From Sphingobium lactosutens (GTDB lineage Bacteria; Pseudomonadota; Alphaproteobacteria; Sphingomonadales; Sphingomonadaceae): DNA of 64,000 nucleotides. The position numbers and the translations under genes were made by a program. Where the stretch lies: assembly GCF_013393185.1 (NCBI RefSeq), contig NZ_QJQX01000032.1:33454-97453 (forward strand), given 5' to 3'. Shown here piece after piece: positions 7,597 to 17,050 of the stretch. Each line of letters begins with the position of its first letter. The first letter of the stretch is position 1. The notes under the pieces were generated by a model. That model did no database searches. It had not been told where the DNA came from and was given only the letters and a program-made list of their open reading frames with translations.

Positions 7597-9120
7597 CTAT
7601 CCCTGCCCGTGCAGCATCTGATATTTGACGCCCATCGCCTGGGCCAGGTTACGCAAGCGGCGCTCCACTGCCTCGCCATAGAGGTCGGTATCCTCACCGC
7701 GCAGATGGAGATCGATGCGGTCGCCGATACGCTCCAGATGGGAGACGGCGAGTGGCCCCTCGACACCGCCCGACAGCCGCTGCGCCAGCCGGATCGCCAG
7801 CCCCCACAGCGCTGCGCGGCGCAGATCGTCGGGCTTCGCGATCCGATCAAGCCCCAGCGGCGCGGTCAGCCCGCCGCCGAAATGGGTGTGCAGCGCCTGC
7901 GCCAGCATCGCCCGCTCGGCCGCGGTGATGCCGACCCAATTGCTGTGCAGCGCGATCTCCACACCGCGCTCGGCGCGGAAATCGGGATTGGCGCGCCAGC
8001 TGACATCGGCAAGCAGGCAGGCCGCGCGACGGATGCGGCGCGCGGCGGCATCGTCATCGGGAAAGAGCGGCGCGATCCAGCGGTCGATGCGGTCGCCATG
8101 GCCACGGAAGCGCGCCTGCGCCTCCCCTTCCGCCTCGGCCGCGACCAGCAGCGGGTCATGGGCGCGAATATCCTGCGGCAGACCCTCGTAGAGCAGCCCT
8201 TCGCGCAGGCCATAGGCGGACACGATCAGCCGGCTCGATTTCAGTTGCCGCACCACCACCGACAGCAAGGCCGTCGCATCGGGCATGGTCGGCACGCGCG
8301 ATCCGGTCATCGCCGGAATCTGCTTCAGCCGCGTGCGATCGACATGGGACACGATGCGGGTCAACTGCTCGGCGCGGGCCGCGTCCATCTCATATTGATG
8401 CACGACCGGCAGCGGGAAATGGGTCAGTTGCATGTCGAAGCGGGCGAGCGCGCGCCACGATCCACCGACCAGATAGAAGGGCAGGCCCGGCTCCGGCTGC
8501 CATCCCGCCTTGTCCAGCATCTTGGCGACGTAGCGTTCCAGCGCGCGCGGTCCCTTGACGCGGATCTGCGGCAGGCGCAGCACGCCAAGCGGCAGCGATA
8601 TGGTCTGCTCCACTGCGCCCTTGCGCACGCGCGCCAGCTCCAGACTGCCGCCGCCCAGATCGCCGACGATGCCGTCCGCATTGGGAATGCCCGACAGCAC
8701 GCCCAACGCCGCGCCGATCGCTTCCTGCGCGCCGGTCAGGAGTTCGACGGTCAGGCCCATGTCCTTCGCGCGGGTGATGAACTCGCCGCCATTGGTCGCA
8801 TCGCGCACCGCCGCCGTGGCGACGCAGCGAATGTCCGTCACCTTCATCGCACGGCAGAGATGGGCGAAGCGGCCGACGGCGCGCAGCCCGCGATCCATCG
8901 CCTCCGGCTCGATCGCGCCGGTCTTTGCCAGCGACGCGCCGAGGCCTGCCATCACCTTTTCATTGAACAGGATGAAGGGGATGCGGCGCGGCCCGTCATA
9001 GACGACCAGGCGAACGCTGTTGGAGCCGATATCGATGATCGCGGTGCGCGCATGGGCCGGCTGAGGCGACGTCGCCATCTGCTCGGCGACGTCGCGGATG
9101 CGGCTCAGCATCGAATTCAT
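7597..9120 (-). CDS. ppx: Exopolyphosphatase (Ppx/GppA family)
   Basis: A 507-aa phosphatase that hydrolyses terminal phosphate from polyphosphate and/or pppGpp. Residues 26-40 carry the ASKHA phosphate-1 motif (IIDIGSNSVRLVVYDG), and the phosphate-2 motif is IVGDLGGGSLELARV (about 144). A helical HD-like C-terminal domain follows from about 310 (RIRRAACLLADVSW, HSNWVGITAAERAMLA). It begins 5 nt after the ppk stop and is co-transcribed with it, so both synthesis and breakdown of polyphosphate are encoded together; this favours Ppx over GppA. Confidence 0.92.
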   Translation of the reverse strand: MNSMLSRIRDVAEQMATSPQPAHARTAIIDIGSNSVRLVVYDGPRRIPFILFNEKVMAGLGASLAKTGAIEPEAMDRGLRAVGRFAHLCRAMKVTDIRCVATAAVRDATNGGEFITRAKDMGLTVELLTGAQEAIGAALGVLSGIPNADGIVGDLGGGSLELARVRKGAVEQTISLPLGVLRLPQIRVKGPRALERYVAKMLDKAGWQPEPGLPFYLVGGSWRALARFDMQLTHFPLPVVHQYEMDAARAEQLTRIVSHVDRTRLKQIPAMTGSRVPTMPDATALLSVVVRQLKSSRLIVSAYGLREGLLYEGLPQDIRAHDPLLVAAEAEGEAQARFRGHGDRIDRWIAPLFPDDDAAARRIRRAACLLADVSWRANPDFRAERGVEIALHSNWVGITAAERAMLAQALHTHFGGGLTAPLGLDRIAKPDDLRRAALWGLAIRLAQRLSGGVEGPLAVSHLERIGDRIDLHLRGEDTDLYGEAVERRLRNLAQAMGVKYQMLHGQG

Positions 9121-9125
9121 GGGCG

Positions 9126-11264
9126 TCAGGCCCTTCCGCGCAGGCGCAGGGTCGGCACCGCTTCATTGTCGAACGCCGCGCCGCGCCCGGACAGCGACGG
9201 GTTGGTCATGAAATAGCGATGCAGGTTGAACGGCCTGTCGCCCGGTTCAAGACGGGTATACACGCCGTCGCTGTCGAGCGACCAGCTCTGTTCGGTGTCG
9301 ATCAGATTGGCGACCATCACCTGGTCGAGAATCTGGTCGTGGACCGTTTCATTTTCCACCGGCGCCAGGAATTCGACACGGCGATCGAAGTTGCGCGGCA
9401 TCCAGTCGGCGGAGCTGATATAGACTTTCGCGCCATTGTTGGGCAGCGCCTTGCCATTGCCGAAGACGGCGATGCGGCTATGTTCCAGAAAGCGGCCGAC
9501 GACCGACTTCACCCGGATATTCTCCGACATGCCCGGCACGCCCGGACGCAGGCAGCAAATGCCCCGGATAATGAGGTCGATCTGCACGCCTGCATTGCTG
9601 GCGGCATAGAGTTTCTCGATGATCGCCGGATCGACCAGACTGTTCATCTTGGCCCAGATGGTGCCCGGCCGCCCGGCGCGGACATGCTCGATCTCCGCAT
9701 CGATGCAGGCGCACAGCGTGTCGCGCAGATCGCGCGGCGACATGACCAGCTTTTCCAGCCGCTTGGGTTCGACATAGCCGGTGATGTAGTTGAACAGCGC
9801 GGCGGCATCGCGGCTATAGGCCGGGTCGGCGGTGAAGAAGCTGAGGTCGGTATAGATGCGCGCCGTGACAGGATGATAATTGCCGGTGCCGAAATGGCAG
9901 TAGCTGCGGAACTGCTCGCCCTCGCGCCGGATCACCATCGAAATCTTGGCGTGGGTCTTCCAGTCGATGAAGCCATAGACCACCTGCACGCCCGCACGCT
10001 CCAGCGCGTCGGCCCACATCAGGTTCTGCTCTTCGTCGAACCGCGCCTTCAGTTCGACCACGGCGGTGACGGACTTGCCCGCCTCCGCCGCGTCGATCAG
10101 CGCGCGGATGATCGCGGACTGCTTGCCCGCGCGATAGAGCGTCTGCTTGATCGCGACCACGTCCGGGTCGGACGCCGCCTGCTTCAGGAAGGAGATGACG
10201 ACATCGAACGCCTCATAGGGATGATGGACGACGATGTCCTTGGCCCGGATCGCGGCGAAACAGTCGCCGCCATATTCGCGGATGCGCTCGGGGAAGCGGG
10301 GGACATAGGGTTCGAACTTCAAATCAGGGCGGTCGGCGTCGACGATGCCGCTGAGGTCGCCGATGCCGATGAAACCCTCCACCTCGACCACGCTCGCCTC
10401 ATGCCCCTGGAGCATGTCCTGGAGCATTTCCTCGACCGGCGCGGGGATGCGCTCCTCTATCTCCATGCGGATCACGCGGCCGCGGCGGCGGCGCTTGATC
10501 GCGCTGCGGAAATAGCGGACCAGATCCTCCGCCTCTTCCTCGATCTCGATATCGCTGTCGCGGATGATGCGGAATACGCCGCTGTTGCGGACGCGATAGC
10601 CGGGGAAGAGGTCGGCGGAAAAACGACGAATCACCGCCTCCAGCGCCATGTAACGCATGGGTTCGCCGGGGATACGTACGAAGCGTGCGAGCGAGGACGG
10701 GATCATCACCAGCTCGCGGATCGGCTGCTTGTCCGATAGCCGTTCCAGGTCGAAGACGATCGACAGCCCCTGATTGGGGATGAAGGGGAAGGGATGCGCC
10801 GGGTCCAGCGCCTGCGGCGTCAGGATCGGGAAGACCTGCGTCAGGAAATGCTCGCGCAGCCAGGCGCCGCAGACCGCGTCCATCTCGGCGGATGGGCCGA
10901 TCACCTCTATCCCCACCTGCACCAGTTCGCCATGCAGCGCGCCCCACACTTTCTGCTGCGCACGCATCAGCGTCGCGGTGGTGTCCGTAATGGCGGCCAG
11001 CTGCTGCGCCGGGGTCAGCCCGTCGGCCGAGCGCATGTCGACATCCTGCAACTGCTGGCCCTTGAGGCCCGCGACCCGGACCGAGAAGAACTCGTCCAGG
11101 TTCGCGCCCGATATCGACAGGAAGCGCAGCCGCTCCAGCAGCGGATGGGCGCGGTTCATCGCCTCTTCCAGCACCCGCTGGTTGAACGCCAGCCAGGACA
11201 GCTCGCGGTTGAAATAGCGTTCGCCGCTGGGCGACAGGCTGGCGATGGGATCGGCTTCGGCCAC
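9126..11264 (-). CDS. ppk1: Polyphosphate kinase 1
   Basis: A 712-aa PPK1 that polymerises ATP gamma-phosphate into polyphosphate. The N-terminal domain begins RYFNRELSWLAFNQRVLEEA. The catalytic half contains FLKQAASDPDVVAIKQTLYR, VVELKARFDEEQNL, and the autophosphorylated histidine motif CHFGTGNYHPVTARIY. The C-terminal KVYISSADWMPRNFDRRVE carries the second histidine-kinase-like region. Its length is typical. It lies between hda (3 nt away) and ppx (5 nt away). Confidence 0.96.
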   Translation of the reverse strand: MAEADPIASLSPSGERYFNRELSWLAFNQRVLEEAMNRAHPLLERLRFLSISGANLDEFFSVRVAGLKGQQLQDVDMRSADGLTPAQQLAAITDTTATLMRAQQKVWGALHGELVQVGIEVIGPSAEMDAVCGAWLREHFLTQVFPILTPQALDPAHPFPFIPNQGLSIVFDLERLSDKQPIRELVMIPSSLARFVRIPGEPMRYMALEAVIRRFSADLFPGYRVRNSGVFRIIRDSDIEIEEEAEDLVRYFRSAIKRRRRGRVIRMEIEERIPAPVEEMLQDMLQGHEASVVEVEGFIGIGDLSGIVDADRPDLKFEPYVPRFPERIREYGGDCFAAIRAKDIVVHHPYEAFDVVISFLKQAASDPDVVAIKQTLYRAGKQSAIIRALIDAAEAGKSVTAVVELKARFDEEQNLMWADALERAGVQVVYGFIDWKTHAKISMVIRREGEQFRSYCHFGTGNYHPVTARIYTDLSFFTADPAYSRDAAALFNYITGYVEPKRLEKLVMSPRDLRDTLCACIDAEIEHVRAGRPGTIWAKMNSLVDPAIIEKLYAASNAGVQIDLIIRGICCLRPGVPGMSENIRVKSVVGRFLEHSRIAVFGNGKALPNNGAKVYISSADWMPRNFDRRVEFLAPVENETVHDQILDQVMVANLIDTEQSWSLDSDGVYTRLEPGDRPFNLHRYFMTNPSLSGRGAAFDNEAVPTLRLRGRA

Positions 11265-11267
11265 GAA

Positions 11268-11906
11268 TTACTCGCGCTGGTCGGTGGAAGGATCGGGCGG
11301 GACTATAGGCAAATAGCCCGCCGATTGCAGAGTCTCTTTCGCCATTGCGACCGAAATCTTACGACCGGATGACAGCGCCGCCACGTCGAGCAGCCGTGTC
11401 ACCTCCGCAATCGCGCCATAACGATGCTCCACCCGGCGCAGCAGCCAGTCGGGGACATCGGGCGCATAGCTGGCGCCGGCAAGGTCGAACGCCCGGCAGA
11501 TCAGCGCACGGGCCAGCAGCTCGTCCGGCTCCTCGATCGCGACATGCGGCGCGGCGGCCAGCCGCGAACGCAGGTCGGGCAGCGCCACCGTCCAGCTGGC
11601 GGGCGGCGTCCGGCCGATCATCAGCAGCGGGCGGCGGGAAGTCTGCGCATCGTTCCAGGCGTGGAACAGGCGATGCTCGTCCTCACCCTGCGCATCGTCG
11701 ATAATCTCGCCACCGCTCATCTGCGCGAAATGGCCGGAAAGCGTCGTTCGGCCCGACAGCGGCGGGCCGGTCAGCACGCTCACCGACAGTGGCCAGTCGC
11801 GCCAGCGTTCCAGATGGGCGACGGCAAGGCGATTGGCGTCGCTGACCAGGAAGTCCCCCGCACCAGCGCCGCCATGCCATTCGAAAGGCAGGCTGATCTG
11901 GCTCAT
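11268..11906 (-). CDS. hda: DnaA-related regulator Hda
   Basis: A 212-aa protein equal to a lone DnaA AAA+ domain. It begins QISLPFEWHGGAGAGDFLVS, with a beta-clamp-binding QxxLPF-like motif at the extreme N-terminus (QISLPF). The Walker A is altered (GPPLSGRTTLSGHF), with Arg where Lys is expected, while Walker B is kept (EIIDDAQ). The C-terminal lid helix (RVEHRYGAIAEVTRLLD) is DnaA-like. Hda/HdaA promotes DnaA-ATP hydrolysis after replication starts. The Lys-to-Arg change suggests weak or different nucleotide use. Its ATG overlaps the DUF2066 stop. Confidence 0.88.
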   Translation of the reverse strand: MSQISLPFEWHGGAGAGDFLVSDANRLAVAHLERWRDWPLSVSVLTGPPLSGRTTLSGHFAQMSGGEIIDDAQGEDEHRLFHAWNDAQTSRRPLLMIGRTPPASWTVALPDLRSRLAAAPHVAIEEPDELLARALICRAFDLAGASYAPDVPDWLLRRVEHRYGAIAEVTRLLDVAALSSGRKISVAMAKETLQSAGYLPIVPPDPSTDQRE

Positions 11907-13171
11907 TGCGGCGATGGGGACGCCTGCCGCCGCGAAATCCGCAGAGTGTTGCCATTGACGGCGACAGTATAGCCGCGCGCCTGCAACCCGGCCCGCAGCG
12001 TGTCGATCGTACCGTCGAAGCTGACCTGCATCACCGATGTGCCGCCCAGCGCCAGGCTGCTCGTCGCGGCCGACCGCACACCTGGGATGCCACGCACCGC
12101 CGATTCGCCCGCACCCACCGAACTGACGTCGGGCGTGTCGAACTGGATCGACACGCTGTTCGTGCCCACGGTCGGTACGGTCGGGACGTCGAGCGCCTCG
12201 ATCGGCGCCTCGGTGGCATTTTCGATCGCCAGCGCATTGGGATCGACCGGCTCCTCGATGATCAGCGACGGGTCGGGCCGCAGGCGGCCATCGTTGAGCG
12301 CACGGATATAGAGTTCGTCGATGCGCCGCGCGCCTTCGTCCATCATCTGCGCAATGCCGCCGTCATTGGACGCGCGCAGCGAGAAACTGCCGATCAGGCT
12401 GTCGTCGGGACCATAGCGCGCGGTGAAGGTGCCGGTAACGGGACCGCCCGGATAGGCGCGTTCCAGCCGCACGATCGGGATCACGACGTCCGCCGCGCCA
12501 TATTGGTCGAGCAGCACGCGCCACCACAGGCGCCCGCGCCGACCGATCTGGCCCGCGTTGAGCAGGATCGGGTCGGCGATCGAGCCAGCGACGCGCACAT
12601 AGTCGATCGCGCTGTCCCCGGTGCGATAGCGCGCCCAGGCCTTTTGCCATTCATTGGTGCGCTCATAGGACACGGCCGACCCGCCATCCCATAGCACCGG
12701 GATCACCAGCAGCGGCGGCGATCGCATGACATTTCCGGAAACGCCCAGCAACTGCCCGGTGCGCGCGCGGTCGAACAGCACCCCCAGCGTCGCGACATAG
12801 CGGTTGGGGCCGTTCTGCTCATATTCGACCTCGATGCCGGAAATCATGGCTTCGAGCTGCGAATCGGACAGGGCCGGCGCGCCGCCCCCGCCATGGGTCC
12901 GCGTCCAGAGCATCCGCCATGCCTGCCGCTGCGCCATGCGCCAGCCGGCGTAGCGCGCGCTGTCAGCATCCTTGGCGAAGACGTCGACTTTCACCCCGCG
13001 CACCTCGAAATCGCCGCCGCTGGCGATCGGCGGCACGCCGCGCTCCCCCTCCATCTGCGCAAACAGCGCGGCGGCGGCGAGGCCAAGCAGAATCGCGATG
13101 AGGATCTGGACGGGCCGCGAAAGCAGGCGCGCAAAGGCTGCGGGGCGGGGAAGGGTCAGGCTCACAGTCAC
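11903..13171 (-). CDS. DUF2066 membrane-anchored protein
   Basis: A 422-aa protein. A helix near residues 20-37 ([20 protein letters not shown]) anchors a large periplasmic part. Residues of about 50-300 match the DUF2066 style ([44 protein letters not shown]). The last 70 residues form an HMA-like ferredoxin fold ([20 protein letters not shown]) without metal-binding Cys. The GTG at 13171 is chosen because AAAAGGA lies five bases upstream; longer ATG starts (13192, 13207) lack such a site. The purN-purM-DUF2066-hda neighbourhood also occurs in gammaproteobacteria, which supports the family call. Confidence 0.72.
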   Translation of the reverse strand: MTVSLTLPRPAAFARLLSRPVQILIAILLGLAAAALFAQMEGERGVPPIASGGDFEVRGVKVDVFAKDADSARYAGWRMAQRQAWRMLWTRTHGGGGAPALSDSQLEAMISGIEVEYEQNGPNRYVATLGVLFDRARTGQLLGVSGNVMRSPPLLVIPVLWDGGSAVSYERTNEWQKAWARYRTGDSAIDYVRVAGSIADPILLNAGQIGRRGRLWWRVLLDQYGAADVVIPIVRLERAYPGGPVTGTFTARYGPDDSLIGSFSLRASNDGGIAQMMDEGARRIDELYIRALNDGRLRPDPSLIIEEPVDPNALAIENATEAPIEALDVPTVPTVGTNSVSIQFDTPDVSSVGAGESAVRGIPGVRSAATSSLALGGTSVMQVSFDGTIDTLRAGLQARGYTVAVNGNTLRISRRQASPSPQ

Positions 13172-13294
13172 GGGCGTCCTTTTGGCGAACATTGCCCGCC
13201 CTGCCAAGCAGGAAGGCGCGACTTATCCCCAGCTTCGTGCCGCGCCCCGCGCAAAACTCGACATCGCGCCGTTTCGACCGTAGAGCGCTGCCTC

Positions 13295-14389
13295 ATGAGC
13301 GACAACGAATCCTACAGCTACGCCAAGGCTGGCGTCGACATTGCCGCGGGCAACGCCCTTGTCCGTGCCATCGCCCCGCTGGCCAAGGCCACCCGCCGCC
13401 CCGGCGCAGACGCCGAACTGGGCGGCTTCGGCGGCTTTTTCGACCTGAAGGCCGCGGGCTATGACGATCCGCTGCTGGTCGCGGCCAATGACGGCGTCGG
13501 CACCAAGCTGAAACTCGCGATCGACCATGATCGCCATGACGGCGTGGGCATCGACCTGGTCGCCATGTGCGCCAACGACCTGATCGTGCAGGGCGCCGAG
13601 CCGCTCTTCTTCCTCGACTATTATGCCACCGGCAAGCTGGAGTCGGGCGTGGCCGAACGCGTCATCGCCGGCATCGCCGAAGGCTGCCGCATCGCCGGTT
13701 GCGCCCTGATCGGCGGCGAAACCGCCGAAATGCCGGGCATGTATGCCGAGGGCGACTATGACCTGGCTGGTTTCTGCGTCGGCGCGGTGGAGCGGTCCAA
13801 GGCGCTGACCGGCAACAAGGTGAAGGCCGGCGACGTGCTGATCGGCCTCGCCTCATCGGGCGTCCATTCGAACGGCTTCTCGCTGGTTCGCCGCCTCGCC
13901 GCCGACAAGGGCTGGAAGCTCGATCGCCCGGCGCTCTTCGACCAAGACGTGCTGCTGATCGACGCGCTCATGGCGCCGACCAAGATCTATGTGAAGAGCC
14001 TGCTGCCGCTCGTCCGCGCGGGCATGATCAATGCCCTCGCCCACATCACCGGCGGCGGCCTGCTGGAAAATATCCCGCGCGTCCTGCCCGATGGCGCCCA
14101 TGCCACGGTCGACGCCGACGCCTGGGAGCAGCCACGCCTGATGGCCTTCCTCCAGGCGCAGGGCCATATTGAGCCGGAAGAAATGGCGCGCACCTTCAAC
14201 TGCGGCATCGGCATGGTGCTGGCCGTGGACGAGGCGCATGTCGCCGCCGTCACCAAGGCGCTGGTGGATGCGGGCGAAACCGTCTTCCGCATCGGCGGGG
14301 TGAGCGAAGGCGAAAAGGGTTGCACCGTCAAGGGCAGCATCGAAACCTGGAGCGCGAAGGCCGACTGGTCGGCTACACATCTGGGATAA
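13295..14389 (+). CDS. purM: Phosphoribosylformylglycinamidine cyclo-ligase PurM
   Basis: A 364-aa AIR synthetase, the fifth step of purine synthesis, closing the imidazole ring of FGAM with ATP. It begins [18 protein letters not shown], then carries [34 protein letters not shown], and [15 protein letters not shown]. The C-terminal domain has [16 protein letters not shown] and [11 protein letters not shown]. The length is somewhat above the E. coli enzyme but normal for alphaproteobacteria. The ATG at 13295 is the natural start; the frame upstream is open but overlaps the divergent gene. It is followed by purN. Confidence 0.96.
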   Translation: MSDNESYSYAKAGVDIAAGNALVRAIAPLAKATRRPGADAELGGFGGFFDLKAAGYDDPLLVAANDGVGTKLKLAIDHDRHDGVGIDLVAMCANDLIVQGAEPLFFLDYYATGKLESGVAERVIAGIAEGCRIAGCALIGGETAEMPGMYAEGDYDLAGFCVGAVERSKALTGNKVKAGDVLIGLASSGVHSNGFSLVRRLAADKGWKLDRPALFDQDVLLIDALMAPTKIYVKSLLPLVRAGMINALAHITGGGLLENIPRVLPDGAHATVDADAWEQPRLMAFLQAQGHIEPEEMARTFNCGIGMVLAVDEAHVAAVTKALVDAGETVFRIGGVSEGEKGCTVKGSIETWSAKADWSATHLG

Positions 14390-14397
14390 TATGTACC

Positions 14398-14506
14398 TCC
14401 CGTTCGTTTCGAGCGAAGTCGAGAAACGGCTATGACAGGGTTCTCGACTTCAGCCTGTCCTGAGCGCCTGCCTTAGCAGGCAGTCGAAGGGCTCGAACCG
14501 AACGGA
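14398..14506. repeat. Inverted intergenic repeat between purM and purN
   Basis: The ends are CCGTTCG (14400) and CGAACCGAACGG (to 14506). Internal arms GTCGAGAAACGG/TTCTCGACTTCAG and a GCCTGC-ctta-GCAGGC hairpin are present. It belongs to the same family as the elements at 21.6 and 27.1 kb. Unusually, it sits inside a likely operon, so it could affect read-through or mRNA stability. Confidence 0.65.
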
Positions 14507-14513
14507 AGTGGTT

Positions 14514-15464
14514 ATGCAAAAGGCAAAAGTCGGCGTCCTGATTTCCGGCCGCGGGTCGAACATGGCGGCTTTGCTCTATGCGGCGAAGGCCGACGACTGC
14601 CCCTATGAGATCGTGTTGGTCGCCGCCAACGATCCGCAAGCCCCCGGCCTCGCCCTCGCCGCCGCCGAGGGCATCGCGACCTTCGGCCAGAGCCACAAGG
14701 GGCTGAAGCGGGCCGAGTTCGACGCCATCATCGATGCGCAGTTGCGCGAGGTTGGCGCGCATTATGTCGCCCTCGCCGGCTATATGCGCCTGCTCTCGCC
14801 GGAGTTCGTGTCGGGCTGGGAAAACCGGATGCTCAACATCCATCCCAGCCTGCTGCCCAAATATAAAGGCCTCGACACCCACCAGCGCGCGATCGACGCA
14901 GGCGACAGCCATGCGGGCTGCTCGGTCCATATCGTCACGGCCGAGCTGGACGACGGGCCGGTGCTGGGCCAGACCCCGGTCGCCATCCTGCCCGGCGACA
15001 CCGAAAACAGCCTCGCCGCGCGTATCCTGATTGCCGAGCATCAGCTTTATTCGCGCACCCTCGCCGACTTCGTCACGCGCGAGCGCCAGCCCGACTGGCT
15101 GCTCAACAAGGTGCGCGAGGCCGCGCTCGCCCTGCCCCAGGCGGACGAGATCCTGTCCCACGGCATGCCCTGCTTCGGCATCGTCAAGGGCAAGAAATTC
15201 GCCTATTTCACCCGCGACCATCATGGCGACGGCATCATTGCCGTGCTGGTGAAGACCACCGCGCCGGAGGAACAGGCAACGCTGATGGAGGCCGATCCGG
15301 AGCGCTATTACCGCCCCGCCTATTTCGGCAATGACTGGGTCGGCATTCGCCTCGACCTCGGTGACACCGACTGGGACCATGTCGCCGAGCGGCTGCACGC
15401 CAGTTGGCGCCAGATCGCACCGCGCAAGCTGCTGGGCCTGATGGATATCGCCGATCAGTTCTGA
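14514..15464 (+). CDS. purN: PurN glycinamide formyltransferase fused to a YjbR/MmcQ domain
   Basis: A 316-aa two-domain protein. Residues 1-190 are a complete PurN: VGVLISGRGSNMAALL, the catalytic HYVALAGYMRLL and NIHPSLLPKYKGLDTHQRA (Asn, His), and CSVHIVTAELDDGPVLGQ. It uses 10-formyl-THF to formylate GAR, the third purine step. Residues of about 205-310 form a YjbR/MmcQ-type DNA-binding-like fold (SHGMPCFGIVKGKKFAYFT, EADPERYYRPAYFGNDWVGI, LHASWRQIAPRKL). Standard PurN ends near 200-215 aa. ATG 14514 or GTG 14508 could start it. The role of the extra domain is unknown. Confidence 0.93.
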   Translation: MQKAKVGVLISGRGSNMAALLYAAKADDCPYEIVLVAANDPQAPGLALAAAEGIATFGQSHKGLKRAEFDAIIDAQLREVGAHYVALAGYMRLLSPEFVSGWENRMLNIHPSLLPKYKGLDTHQRAIDAGDSHAGCSVHIVTAELDDGPVLGQTPVAILPGDTENSLAARILIAEHQLYSRTLADFVTRERQPDWLLNKVREAALALPQADEILSHGMPCFGIVKGKKFAYFTRDHHGDGIIAVLVKTTAPEEQATLMEADPERYYRPAYFGNDWVGIRLDLGDTDWDHVAERLHASWRQIAPRKLLGLMDIADQF

Positions 15465-15508
15465 TCGACGAGGACGAACGAGCAAAAGGCCGCCATCCCC
15501 GCCTTGCG

Positions 15509-16924
15509 TCAGAAGTCCAGTTCTGCGCGCCATCCGATCACATCCACGCCATAGTCCCGCCGACCGCCAGCCGGGATCGCGGCGTCGCTATAGTCCAGAT
15601 GCGCATAGTTGATGTTGAAGCGCAGATATTCGATCGGGGTCCAGACCAGCGCCGCGATGATCCCGTTCTGCGTGCCGCCGACGATGTCCTTGTCGTTGAG
15701 GCTGAGATAATCGTAGCGCAGCGTCGCCTGCAACGCGCCCCAGCCGCCGCTGCCGACCGGGCTGTCGGGCTTCACGATGCCGAAAATACCATTCTTGTAC
15801 CCGCGGCTCTCGCCGGTCAGGACATAGCCGACCTCGCCATAGCCGCCGAAGAAGGTCGGATCGGCCAGCCCCGGTCGCGACACGCGCAGCCAGTGCGCCT
15901 CGCCCGCCCACCAGAGCGACCCGCGCTCACCGGCGAACTCCAGCCCGTGATGGCTCTCGCCATCGGCAGCGATATTGGGCGTCGCCAGGAAGCGGCTGTT
16001 GGCGCTGTGGAGATAGGCGCGCTGCCGGTAACGCTGCGGATTTTCACTCAACCGCTGGAAATCGCGCCAATGGCCCGATGCGGCGAAATGCAACTGGGTC
16101 TTGCCGAACTTGGGCGCCAGCACGACCCGGCCATCCACGCCATAGCTGTTATTCTCGTCGCCGCCGTCGGCGCCATCCGAATCATTGGTCAGCGAATCGG
16201 CGCTGTCGGAAAAGATGCCCGCCTGCGCCAGCACGATGCCGGCGCGATATTGGGCGGACAGGCCCAGCCGCCGCTCGAAACCAAAAGCATCCGTAAAGGC
16301 CGCGCGCTCCATCACCGCGCCGCCGGTATCGCTGATCAGTTCGTCCAGCGACTGGAAGGCATTGTGATTGCCCAGCGTGATCAGCCATGGCCCCTTCTCA
16401 TAGGTGATGAAGGTGTCGACCAGATCGACGCTGTTGTCCGATAGTTCCAGTTCCAGTTTGTAGCCGAAGCCACCGCCCAACTGGCCTTCCCCGCCCAGAC
16501 GCAGGCGGCGCAACTCGTTGGAATAGCCCTTGGCACGATCGCTGACGCTGTCGGGCGTCATCAGCAGCCCGGCATCATATTGGATGCGCCCCTTGACGTG
16601 GAAGCTGGCCGCGCCCTTGCTGAACACAGGGCCACCCTTCCAGCTGACGGCGGTATCGCCTGCGGGTTTGGCCTGCGCAACCTGAACCGGTGCGCCGGTA
16701 GCCGTCGGCGGCGTCGACGCGGGTACGGACGGCGAGGGCGTCACATTGTTCAGACGCGCCTCCAGCCGGTCGACCTGCGCCTTGAGCGCCGCGACCTGCG
16801 CGCGCAGGGCATCCGCCTCCGCCCCGCTGATCGACTGGGCTGCAACAGGCATGGTCGTCATCAGCAGTGCCAGTGCGGTACCGGCAGCGAGTCGAATGCG
16901 GGGCGTGATCTGTTTTTCTTTCAT
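15509..16924 (-). CDS. OprP/OprO-family phosphate-selective porin
   Basis: A 471-aa outer-membrane protein. A signal peptide (TALALLMTTMPVAAQS) precedes a coiled-coil stretch at about 35-60 (LRAQVAALKAQVDRLEARL) and a Pro/Thr-rich linker. The rest is a 16-strand-type beta barrel of the OprP family (FHVKGRIQYDAGLL, GEGQLGGGFGYKLELELSDN, NHNAFQSLDELISD), ending in the aromatic GWRAELDF. It would admit phosphate or other anions across the outer membrane. A promoter with a palindromic Pho-box-like element lies upstream. No phosphate ABC genes are adjacent, so the substrate is inferred from family. Confidence 0.9.
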   Translation of the reverse strand: MKEKQITPRIRLAAGTALALLMTTMPVAAQSISGAEADALRAQVAALKAQVDRLEARLNNVTPSPSVPASTPPTATGAPVQVAQAKPAGDTAVSWKGGPVFSKGAASFHVKGRIQYDAGLLMTPDSVSDRAKGYSNELRRLRLGGEGQLGGGFGYKLELELSDNSVDLVDTFITYEKGPWLITLGNHNAFQSLDELISDTGGAVMERAAFTDAFGFERRLGLSAQYRAGIVLAQAGIFSDSADSLTNDSDGADGGDENNSYGVDGRVVLAPKFGKTQLHFAASGHWRDFQRLSENPQRYRQRAYLHSANSRFLATPNIAADGESHHGLEFAGERGSLWWAGEAHWLRVSRPGLADPTFFGGYGEVGYVLTGESRGYKNGIFGIVKPDSPVGSGGWGALQATLRYDYLSLNDKDIVGGTQNGIIAALVWTPIEYLRFNINYAHLDYSDAAIPAGGRRDYGVDVIGWRAELDF

Positions 16925-16965
16925 CTCGGCGACGCCCGTATGAATTTTCTGTTACAAACAGACGT

Positions 16966-16990
16966 ATTATAGATGTCAATTATGTGACAT
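16966..16990 (-). promoter_or_regulatory. Porin promoter with palindromic Pho-box-like operator
   Basis: Reading the minus strand, a perfect TATAAT (16971-16966) lies 41 nt upstream of the porin ATG. Directly upstream is the inverted repeat ATGTCA-cataat-TGACAT (16990-16973), which also matches 15 of 18 positions of the PhoB consensus by eye. The spacing to the -10 (1 nt) is closer than in classical Pho promoters, so repression by another factor is equally possible. Confidence 0.5.
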
Positions 16991-17050
16991 TGCAGGTTGC
17001 CACGATCCTTGTTGGCGGCAACGCGATGAGCGGCTAGTCGTTGAGAAGAC

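Noticed and set aside
7378..9216. Open frame of about 612 codons antisense to ppx
   Set aside because: Composition is His/Gln/Arg-rich and it lacks domains, while the opposite strand encodes a clear exopolyphosphatase.
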